This document shows positions 1 to 5,426 of a stretch of 7,492 nucleotides of DNA, one piece after another. The translations under genes and the position numbers were made by a program. Under the pieces are notes generated by a model, which did not search any database, was not told the DNA's origin, and saw only the letters and a list, made by a program, of their open reading frames with translations. The stretch is from contig CAJUFM010000097.1 in the NCBI GenBank assembly GCA_910585745.1, forward strand, positions 1 to 7,492, given 5' to 3'. This DNA comes from an uncultured Eubacterium sp. (GTDB lineage Bacteria; Bacillota; Clostridia; Lachnospirales; Lachnospiraceae). Position 1 is the stretch's first letter; each line of letters opens with the position of its first letter.

Positions 1-75
1 TCTTACCAAAAAGGAGCCATATATTTCCAGAAACACAAATTTATTTACACAACCGAGTGCTGACTCCAACACCAC

Positions 76-130
76 TTTGTCTACAGTCTGAATCCGCGAC
101 GGATGTCGCGGATTTTGTCTACAGTCTGAA
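76..130. repeat. 17-bp direct repeat flanking a perfect hairpin
   Basis: The 17-mer TTTGTCTACAGTCTGAA occurs twice without mismatch, at 76-92 and 114-130 (period 38). Between the copies lies a perfect inverted repeat, ATCCGCGAC (92-100) and GTCGCGGAT (105-113), with a 4-base loop GGAT. The element ends 4 bases beyond the lipoprotein stop codon. Neither strand has a strong T-run after the stem (only TTTT on the plus side), so it is not a classic intrinsic terminator, although the hairpin could protect the 3' end of the lipoprotein mRNA. The stem is GC-rich in an otherwise AT-rich region. It resembles a dispersed intergenic repeat of the REP/MITE kind, but copy number cannot be judged from one window. 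Confidence 0.8.
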
Positions 131-133
131 ATA

Positions 134-1279
134 TTATTTCTTAATATTTTCATCTGTCCCCCTATTTTCTACCTTTTTAATCAAATATATAGATTCCTGT
201 ACATCCTTATCCAATGGATCATACATATGTAAGATCATGTCACCTTCGTCAGATACACCAATAAAATTAAACATCATATTCTCTACTACAACCCCGGAAA
301 CAACATCCATGGAAAATATTTTCTCAAGTCCCGTTCCCTCCATATTTTCCCTATATATTCCCTGCGCGTTTGCATAATATAATGCATCCTTGGAATTTAC
401 TCCCACCACCTCTGGACCAGATTGATTGGTTTCTGGTATACTTAAGCGTTTCTCTTCAACAAATTCATCTGTATCAAATAAAACAATTTCATTTTTGTTA
501 TTATCCTTACAAAACCCATATTCATTTGAAAAGGTACTAAGAGATAAATCTCCTCCCAAATTGTCACTCTCGTCAATTAACTCTTTCAAAGTAAAACTAT
601 ATTTTATAATTGACCCATCCATTCTTGCTACTATCAGATTATCATTTGAATCCATATAAGTATTTATCGGTTCCTGAATCTCCTCTTCATTCTCTTCATA
701 AGTATATTCTCCTAACATGTTCCACCTTTTATCCTTTAATCTATATGCACGTATACCATACGCACTGTTATTATTTTCTGTTTGAATACTATATTGCATA
801 AACACAATTAAGTTTCCTTCCCGATCATAAGAAGGTGAAAACTTCACTATTTTTGTATTCAATTCTATAATCTCTTCCTCATTTACAAATGAACTTTTGC
901 AAACTGCTTTTCTATCCCAGTTCCTTTCTTCATCCAAAGTAAATTTCCATATGCGGCATTCTAACATCTCTGGTCTTAGTTGCTCTTTCTGCTTCATCAA
1001 ATTTTCAGCTTCTTCCCTAAAACGTTCCTTTACACTACGAGTTACCGTATACATTTCAATTTGGCCATCTTTGTTTGTAAGTAGTCCAATACACTGTTCT
1101 GCAATATAATCTAATTCTGTTGTATTCTTATCGTAAGGAATTTCCAAATCAAATGACATATAGACATCTTTTAAACTGGCGTTCTCTTCCATATTAACGC
1201 TTCTTTTGATATCATTTTGTTCTGAACACCCGGACAAAACAACTACACAAAATAATAGCACTGAAATAATAAATCTCAT
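134..1279 (-). CDS. Secreted lipoprotein with beta-propeller-like repeats
   Basis: This 381-residue protein starts at ATG 1279, with GGGGG eight bases upstream. Residues 1-18 form a lipoprotein signal: a short basic start, a hydrophobic core, and the lipobox LSGC with the acylated Cys18, so the mature protein should be tethered to the outer face of the membrane. Residues 30-145 are charged and of no recognisable family. From about 145 onward there are recurring strand-turn units with Asp/Asn-Gly turns (near 151-160, 210-227, 296-312 and 342-352), which suggests a beta-propeller or similar repeat fold. I do not recognise a specific family and propose no ligand. The gene is clearly poorer in GC than the genes to its right (one sampled 60-base line is 23% GC, against 55% for a line in the permease gene). 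It may be transcribed from the promoter at 1640-1667. The lipoprotein call is firm; the propeller call is tentative. Confidence 0.85.
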   Translation of the reverse strand: MRFIISVLLFCVVVLSGCSEQNDIKRSVNMEENASLKDVYMSFDLEIPYDKNTTELDYIAEQCIGLLTNKDGQIEMYTVTRSVKERFREEAENLMKQKEQLRPEMLECRIWKFTLDEERNWDRKAVCKSSFVNEEEIIELNTKIVKFSPSYDREGNLIVFMQYSIQTENNNSAYGIRAYRLKDKRWNMLGEYTYEENEEEIQEPINTYMDSNDNLIVARMDGSIIKYSFTLKELIDESDNLGGDLSLSTFSNEYGFCKDNNKNEIVLFDTDEFVEEKRLSIPETNQSGPEVVGVNSKDALYYANAQGIYRENMEGTGLEKIFSMDVVSGVVVENMMFNFIGVSDEGDMILHMYDPLDKDVQESIYLIKKVENRGTDENIKK

Positions 1280-1352
1280 AATTTATACCCCCAAACTTAA
1301 TGTACTTTATTTTTACACCCTGTTTTTCTCTCTTAAACACTACCATTTCAAA

Positions 1353-1616
1353 TTAAATACCCTCTGAATCAACATTTTCAAACTTTCTAAAAAATTTAAC
1401 AAAATCTTCTGGTTTTGGTTCAGGCAATCTTGCTCTTCTACGAATAATCTCTTCAAAATAGTGTCTGATAAAGTCATCTATAACCTTTTCTTGCTTATTT
1501 GCCGAAATAACAGAACCAAATAATTTTTTAAATTCTTTTGCTTTTATAGCATCTTTCGTCCATGCAGACAACAGGGCGCATAGGATTATATGGAAGTTCA
1601 TAGGTGTCAAGGACAT
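1353..1616 (-). CDS. Hypothetical ORF, probably a truncated chimeric remnant
   Basis: This 87-residue ORF probably is not an intact gene. Its first 20 or so residues come from DNA that, in another frame, reads as an IS630-type transposase fragment (1555-1623), so that N-terminus is likely an out-of-frame artefact. The rest (residues 21-87) is a plausible protein tail: rich in Lys and Glu, amphipathic helices around 25-60, then a Pro/Glu-rich turn and a short final helix. I recognise no family. The ATG at 1616 directly abuts GGAGG, leaving no spacing, and no later start has a good ribosome binding site. Two in-frame stops close the frame upstream. The sequence is AT-rich like the lipoprotein gene 73 bases downstream, with no terminator between them. 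The best reading is the 3' end of a lost gene joined to transposase debris; a small expressed protein remains possible. Confidence 0.4.
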   Translation of the reverse strand: MSLTPMNFHIILCALLSAWTKDAIKAKEFKKLFGSVISANKQEKVIDDFIRHYFEEIIRRRARLPEPKPEDFVKFFRKFENVDSEGI

Positions 1617-1623
1617 CCTCCAT
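1528..1623 (-). pseudogene. IS630-family transposase fragment (start of DDE region)
   Basis: Reading from ATG 1623 gives a 31-residue peptide that opens MEDVLDTYELPYNP and continues RPVVCMDE. From family knowledge this matches the segment of IS630-type transposases that leads into the DDE domain, with the common pattern MEDVL-Y-PYDP-RPVVC-DE. The match stops after about residue 23 (position 1555); the next residues do not look like transposase and the frame closes at 1528-1530. Upstream of the Met no frame encodes the expected helix-turn-helix part, so both ends of the element are missing. About 70 bases survive, too little for activity. The longer frame at 1353-1616 overlaps it in a different register. 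Identification is from memory of the family pattern, not from a search. Confidence 0.7.
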
Positions 1624-1639
1624 ACATAAAAATGAAAGA

Positions 1640-1667
1640 ATTATTAAATTGAATATAATTGTGTCAA
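1640..1667 (-). promoter_or_regulatory. Sigma-A-type promoter reading into the transposase remnant and lipoprotein
   Basis: On the minus strand a consensus -35 TTGACA (1662-1667) is followed after 16 bases by AATAAT (1640-1645, five of six matches to TATAAT). Transcription would start near 1633, just before the transposase remnant, and could continue to the lipoprotein gene since no terminator is visible. It lies 14 bases past the stop of the MmcQ/YjbR gene. Whether it belongs to the lost mobile element or to the host is unknown. Confidence 0.55.
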
Positions 1668-1682
1668 TACACTAGTCTGTCA

Positions 1683-2048
1683 TTAACTCATTTCCAGAAT
1701 CTCCTGCTGCTTTTTCTTACTCAAGCCGCCCAATACCAGCTGATAAGATTTGTCCAGAAGATCTTTTACCAGATCATCCGGCACTTCTCCATCGGGTTTG
1801 ATGGAATTCCAATGTTTCTTATTCATATAATAGCCTGGAAGTATATCCTCATACTGTTCCCTTAAAAATTCACCTTCCACAGGATCCAGTTTTAGCGTAA
1901 TATAATATGGAATATCTTCCTCATCCAGACACAGCGCAGCAAACATCTTGCCTCCGATGTGATAACGAACCCAGTTCCAATTCTTCTGAAGATCTTTGGT
2001 CACCCCTTTTTTTCCCAGCAAATATTCATCCATCCACTCGTACTTCAT
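1683..2048 (-). CDS. MmcQ/YjbR family protein
   Basis: This small 121-residue protein is of the MmcQ/YjbR type (PF04237), about the family's usual length. The hallmark is the central PGYYMNKKHWNSI stretch (residues 71-83), preceded by a strand rich in aromatic and Lys residues (YYITLKLDP, 48-56) and by WNWVRYHIGGKMFA (24-37). The family has a double-wing fold resembling DNA-binding domains, but its biochemical role is not established. I start it at ATG 2048 because GGAGGG lies seven bases upstream; the ATG two codons earlier (2054) sits only one base from that site. It follows the short-chain dehydrogenase gene by 27 bases with no terminator between, so the two are probably co-transcribed. 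There is no signal peptide or membrane segment, so it should be cytoplasmic. Confidence 0.88.
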   Translation of the reverse strand: MKYEWMDEYLLGKKGVTKDLQKNWNWVRYHIGGKMFAALCLDEEDIPYYITLKLDPVEGEFLREQYEDILPGYYMNKKHWNSIKPDGEVPDDLVKDLLDKSYQLVLGGLSKKKQQEILEMS

Positions 2049-2055
2049 ATGCATT

Positions 2056-2061
2056 CCCTCC
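2056..2061 (-). promoter_or_regulatory. Ribosome binding site that sets the MmcQ/YjbR start
   Basis: GGAGGG on the minus strand is seven bases from ATG 2048 but only one base from ATG 2054, which favours the downstream start. Confidence 0.7.
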
Positions 2062-2075
2062 GTTTTCTCTTTCTT

Positions 2076-2882
2076 TCACATAGTATCTGAAACTTTCCTG
2101 CTCTCTTTTATTACATTGACATACATGGCCGCTTTCCGGGTCACCATCCTCGGAAACATCCGGGATAGCAGGCTTGCCACTTTGGTCTGCCATCCATAAT
2201 AAACCAGCGCTTTCCCTTTCATCATCCCCACATACCCGGCACGGGCAACAGCTGCCGCATCCGAGACATGCAGCAGTTTAAACATTCTGGAATCCTGCAG
2301 ACCAGCATTTTTCTCAAACCCGGTAGCCACCGGTCCGGGACAAAGCGCTGTCACAGTAACATGATAGGGTTTGAGTTCCTCCGAAAGCGCTTCCGAAAAA
2401 GAACGCACAAAGCTCTTAGAAGCATAATATACCGACATATAAGGCCCGGCACAAAAAGATGCCAGCGAAGACACATTCAGGATCTTCCCTTTCCTGTTTT
2501 TACGCATATCCTCTCCAAATAGATGTGTCAAATGCATCAAAGCTGTGATATTCACATGGATCATATTTTTATGCCGCTGCCATCCAGTATCAAAAAAACA
2601 ATTGTGGTCACCGAACCCCACATTATTTACCAGGATCTGTACCCGCCAGCCCTGGGACTTCACAAAGCGGTATATATTCTCCGGTGCCTGATCTTCTGCC
2701 AGATCAGCGGAAATAATCTCCACATCCACCCTATAAGCGGACTCCAGAGCCCCTTGGATTTTTTTCAGCCGCCCTCTATTTCTTGCTACCAAGATCAGAG
2801 AACTTCCTCTCTCTGCAAAAACCTTTGCAAATTCCAGTCCGATACCGCCGGTTGCACCAGTGATCAATGTATAAGCAGCCAT
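2076..2882 (-). CDS. Short-chain dehydrogenase/reductase (SDR), NADP(H) type
   Basis: This is a 268-residue classical SDR, the normal length for the family. Residues 8-15 are the glycine-rich cofactor motif TGATGGIG. Arg34, at the end of the second strand, suggests NADP(H) preference. Asp60 lies in ADLAED, and NNVG (86-89) is the family's central motif. The catalytic set is Ser139, Tyr152 and Lys156 (the YxxxK motif reads YYASK), followed by the usual CPGPVATGF stretch. It should be a soluble oxidoreductase acting on an unknown carbonyl or alcohol; the C-terminal third (from about 195) carries substrate specificity and gives no clue. The start at 2882 is chosen because GGGGG is nine bases upstream, whereas ATG 2888 is only two bases from it. 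Downstream, 27 bases separate it from the MmcQ/YjbR gene. I see no convincing promoter; a weak TTGTCC/GATAAA pair overlaps the preceding terminator. Confidence 0.93.
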   Translation of the reverse strand: MAAYTLITGATGGIGLEFAKVFAERGSSLILVARNRGRLKKIQGALESAYRVDVEIISADLAEDQAPENIYRFVKSQGWRVQILVNNVGFGDHNCFFDTGWQRHKNMIHVNITALMHLTHLFGEDMRKNRKGKILNVSSLASFCAGPYMSVYYASKSFVRSFSEALSEELKPYHVTVTALCPGPVATGFEKNAGLQDSRMFKLLHVSDAAAVARAGYVGMMKGKALVYYGWQTKVASLLSRMFPRMVTRKAAMYVNVIKESRKVSDTM

Positions 2883-2888
2883 AAGCAT

Positions 2889-2909
2889 TTCCCCCTTTTA
2901 CCATAAAAG
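2889..2909 (-). promoter_or_regulatory. Small hairpin overlapping the SDR ribosome binding site
   Basis: On the minus strand CTTTTA (2904-2909) pairs with TAAAAG (2895-2900) around a three-base loop TGG. The 3' arm runs into the GGGGG Shine-Dalgarno sequence (2891-2895), and a CCC just upstream could pair with part of it. This could modulate translation, but the stem is mostly A-T and may be fortuitous. Confidence 0.25.
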
Positions 2910-2960
2910 CCAGGGCACACCCCATAAGCTTTAAAAAAATTTATTGTTTATCCCGATCAA

Positions 2961-3000
2961 AAGGAAAAAGGACAATGGCGCCGTCAGGCTAACCTGTCCT
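2961..3000 (-). terminator. Intrinsic terminator overlapping the permease stop codon
   Basis: The minus strand has AGGACA (2995-3000) pairing with TGTCCT (2969-2974). Inner pairing GG/CC and GCC/GGC encloses a TGAC loop, with small bulges, and the T-run TTTTTCCTTTT follows directly. The stem starts inside the last codons of the permease gene. There is no T-run in the other direction, so it serves the minus strand only. Confidence 0.65.
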
Positions 3001-4110
3001 CTTATCCACATCCTCTTTCAGCAGCCGGTAACACGCAGAAGCCAGTGGTACAAAGAGCAGCATACCGGTGACTCCCATCACACTTCCTCCCACTGTGACC
3101 GCCGCCAGCACCCAGATCCCCGGCAATCCTATAGAGGCCCCTACTACCCTGGGATAGATCAGCTGCCCTTCTAACTGCTGCAGGATCACCAGAAAGATCA
3201 CAAACACCACAGCTTGTATTGGTGATTCTGTGGCGATCATCAAAAAGCCCACCGCTCCGCCAATATAAGCTCCCGCCACCGGGATCAGTGCAGTAAAACC
3301 GATCAGTGCCCCGATCATGCCGGCGTAGGGCATGCGAAGCACCAGCAGTCCGATGGCACACAAGCTGCCCAGGATCACCGCTTCCAGACACTGCCCTACG
3401 ATAAAGCTGTGAAAACTCTCATTGAATACTCCGAAAAAATAACGGATCTTTTCATACAGTCCATTTTTTATATAAGCTTTCGCCGTCCGTTTTATCTGGG
3501 ACAATATCTTTTTCTTTCCTGCCAGAAGATAGACAGAAAATATAATGCTCATAATAACATTAAAGGTCGTTGAAAAAGTTGCTGAGACCACACTTCCCAC
3601 CAGTCCCATCGCTCCTCCAAGACTGCCTGCCATCCAGTCCGCGGCCTTTGTCACGATGCCCTGCCAGTCAATATTCCCATTTGCTGTTATTGTACCAAAC
3701 TCTTTGACAACCCCGCTCATTTCCTTATTATTCTGCAGCATACGAGATATCTGATCCATCAATGGAGGGATCTTGGCGATAAGTACCTTGACGCAATTGG
3801 TCAGTTCCGGCAGGATCAGTCCTATGATCAAGGCGATGATCCCGATCAGACTCAGATACGAAAGCAAAATGCACACAATCGTTCTGCTCTTGTTTAATAA
3901 CCGGTTATGAGTATGGGGAAAATAGACACGCTCAAAAACACTCATCAGTATGTTAACCGCATAAGCTACCACAAATCCGAGGATCAGCGGCGATGCCGCG
4001 TGAAGGGCAAGTCCGATCCCCCCTGCGATCACAGACCAGTAATGGATAAATAAATAGACCGCAGCGACCGTAAACCCCGCCCGGATACATGTCCTTGTAT
4101 CCAATTTCAT
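2989..4110 (-). CDS. AI-2E family transporter (PF01594 permease)
   Basis: This is a 373-residue polytopic membrane protein of the AI-2E transporter family. Hydrophobic segments lie at roughly 10-30, 35-58, 76-105, 172-198, 238-258, 262-300, 302-312 and 330-360, with a large polar loop at about 105-165, the family's usual layout. Family signatures are ALIPVAGAYIGG (274-285) and EGQLIYPRVVG (314-324), then a GLPGIW turn. The name is historical: members include proposed AI-2 exporters and Na+/H+ antiporters, and most have no proven substrate. I reject the longest start, TTG 4176, in favour of ATG 4110, which has GGAGGG five bases upstream and directly precedes the basic N-terminus MKLDTRTCIR. 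The gene follows the PAS-receiver gene by 70 bases with no terminator between, so the promoter at 5291-5319 probably serves both. Confidence 0.92.
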   Translation of the reverse strand: MKLDTRTCIRAGFTVAAVYLFIHYWSVIAGGIGLALHAASPLILGFVVAYAVNILMSVFERVYFPHTHNRLLNKSRTIVCILLSYLSLIGIIALIIGLILPELTNCVKVLIAKIPPLMDQISRMLQNNKEMSGVVKEFGTITANGNIDWQGIVTKAADWMAGSLGGAMGLVGSVVSATFSTTFNVIMSIIFSVYLLAGKKKILSQIKRTAKAYIKNGLYEKIRYFFGVFNESFHSFIVGQCLEAVILGSLCAIGLLVLRMPYAGMIGALIGFTALIPVAGAYIGGAVGFLMIATESPIQAVVFVIFLVILQQLEGQLIYPRVVGASIGLPGIWVLAAVTVGGSVMGVTGMLLFVPLASACYRLLKEDVDKRTG

Positions 4111-4115
4111 TTTAT

Positions 4116-4121
4116 CCCTCC
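4116..4121 (-). promoter_or_regulatory. Ribosome binding site that sets the permease start
   Basis: GGAGGG on the minus strand is five bases from ATG 4110. The longer frame would start at TTG 4176, where no comparable site is seen, so this decides the start. Confidence 0.75.
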
Positions 4122-4180
4122 ATTCCCCTAAACTGCTCATCAGATTCCATGAATTTCTGACTTCGAAATGCGCCAAAATA

Positions 4181-5215
4181 CTAATTTGCCAGATATTTTT
4201 TCATAACATCCGATAATTTCTGCGTATTCAATGGCTTTGCGATATGCATATCCATCCCTGCCTGAATAGAAGCACGGATATCCTCGGTAAATATATATGC
4301 CGTCATTGCCACAATAGGTATTACTTTGGCATCTTTTCTCTCCATGGCACGAATTTTTTTTGTCGCCTCATTTCCATCCATAATTGGCATCTGAATATCC
4401 ATGAAAACAATATCATAATAATCTTCCCAGGAATTCTGGAATTTCCTGACTGCCTCTTCTCCGTTCACAGCTTGATCAATCTCCACTCCCATCCCCTTTA
4501 AAATCTGACATGCCGTCTCCATATTGATGGCATTATCTTCCACGATCAAGACCCGCTTATTATCATATCTCTCCTCTGACATCTGGTCCTGATCAGCATC
4601 TTCTTGCCGGATGGCAGACACAGGCTCTTCAAATACCGATTTATTTTCTTGTTCCTGGTTCAGCTTTTCCACACTGGCCAAAACCAGTTCGGGATCTTTC
4701 CGGCGAACATCATCCAGCGTATTTACGGAGGCCAGCAGTGCGTTGGCTAATTCGTGTTCCACCGTAGCATCGGTCAACGTAATCAGATAGCTGCCGTCAT
4801 CACGGGGAACGATCTTAAAATATCCCCAACGGTTCTGTTTTTTCCGAATATCGATGATTTCACACTCTTTCTGGACTGAGAGAATAATATTTCCGCCATA
4901 AAAATCCCTCATAAAATTTTTTTCTTCCGATACAATGATCAGTTTTTCAAAAAGATAACTAATATCCTGATAGATATGCTCTTTTCGTATTCCCAGCATC
5001 CAGCTCACGCTATCTGTTACAAACAATACTTTTTTTTGCGTAGGTGAAAAAACAAGCATAACCATATCTATATTATTTGATATTTGATTGATGAGTTCTT
5101 CCCCCCATTGCTTTGCCTTCTTTTTATCCCTAAATAGCAGCCATCCCATCACAATGATCCCCAAAATCAATCCAATGATCCCACACCCCAGATAATTCCA
5201 CAAATTTCCTCTCAT
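4181..5215 (-). CDS. Membrane-anchored PAS-receiver protein without a kinase domain
   Basis: This 344-residue signalling protein has one N-terminal transmembrane helix (about 8-28) followed by a basic stop (RDKKKAK). A PAS-like domain follows (about 43-152; strands around 50-67 and 130-148), then a charged linker (160-218), then a complete receiver domain (220-343). The receiver has the acidic pair Glu226-Asp227, phospho-acceptor Asp273 in FMDIQMPIMDG, Thr305 in AMTA, and Lys327 in AKPLN, so it should be phosphorylatable. The sequence strongly resembles the C-terminal receiver of hybrid histidine kinases, but the HisKA and HATPase domains expected between PAS and receiver are absent, and there is no DNA-binding output. 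It may act as a phosphate sink or relay partner for another kinase, or be a deletion product of a hybrid kinase. ATG 5215 follows GGAGG by four bases, and an extended -10 promoter lies upstream. Confidence 0.88.
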   Translation of the reverse strand: MRGNLWNYLGCGIIGLILGIIVMGWLLFRDKKKAKQWGEELINQISNNIDMVMLVFSPTQKKVLFVTDSVSWMLGIRKEHIYQDISYLFEKLIIVSEEKNFMRDFYGGNIILSVQKECEIIDIRKKQNRWGYFKIVPRDDGSYLITLTDATVEHELANALLASVNTLDDVRRKDPELVLASVEKLNQEQENKSVFEEPVSAIRQEDADQDQMSEERYDNKRVLIVEDNAINMETACQILKGMGVEIDQAVNGEEAVRKFQNSWEDYYDIVFMDIQMPIMDGNEATKKIRAMERKDAKVIPIVAMTAYIFTEDIRASIQAGMDMHIAKPLNTQKLSDVMKKYLAN

Positions 5216-5290
5216 AGTACCTCCCTAACAGTGCTCATCCTGTATTTTACAATATATTCCATTTCGTCCAGTTAGATAGTGATACATTTT

Positions 5291-5319
5291 ATTATAACAC
5301 GCTTTTGATATGATATCCA
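5291..5319 (-). promoter_or_regulatory. Extended -10 promoter for the PAS-receiver/permease unit
   Basis: On the minus strand TGGATA (5314-5319, four of six matches to TTGACA) is followed after 17 bases by a perfect TATAAT (5291-5296), with the extended -10 TG at 5298-5299. Transcription would begin near 5284, giving a leader of about 70 bases before ATG 5215. Confidence 0.7.
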
Positions 5320-5345
5320 GTCCTTTCCGAATACAACTTTTTCTT

Positions 5346-5383
5346 TTATAAAAATCAGCTCCTGTCAAAAATATAACAGGAGC
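5346..5383 (-). terminator. Intrinsic terminator after the esterase, possibly bidirectional
   Basis: A perfect 8-bp stem is formed by GCTCCTGT (5358-5365) and ACAGGAGC (5376-5383) with a 10-base A/T-rich loop. On the minus strand it is followed after three bases by TTTTT, 44 bases past the esterase stop. On the plus strand TTTTTT starts at 5389, but no plus-strand gene needs it. Confidence 0.8.
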
Positions 5384-5426
5384 CAATCTTTTTTACAGCA
5401 CTTATAGAGATGGTTCGCGTCCCCAT

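Noticed and set aside
76..130. Two identical repeats with a 21-base gap, resembling a minimal CRISPR array
   Set aside because: The repeats are only 17 bases, the gap is itself a palindrome, there are only two copies, and no cas gene is near.
57..377. 106-residue plus-strand frame across the repeat element and the 3' end of the lipoprotein gene
   Set aside because: It runs through the hairpin repeat and opposes a well supported coding sequence; it has no signal of its own.
2523..2906. 127-residue plus-strand frame opposite the SDR gene
   Set aside because: It is rich in Cys, His and Pro with no recognisable domain, as expected from the complement of a real gene.
3002..3391. 129-residue minus-strand frame within the permease gene
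   Set aside because: It lies entirely inside the permease in another frame and its composition (rich in Arg, Gly, Ser, Cys) is typical of an out-of-frame shadow.
2989..4110. Reading the AI-2E permease plus PAS-receiver protein as a quorum-sensing system
   Set aside because: Most PF01594 proteins have no shown link to AI-2, and no LuxS, LsrB-like or other AI-2 component is in the window.
4111..4176. TTG start of the permease giving 22 extra N-terminal residues
   Set aside because: TTG is rare, there is no good ribosome site for it, and a well spaced GGAGGG precedes ATG 4110; the extra residues do not look like part of the family.
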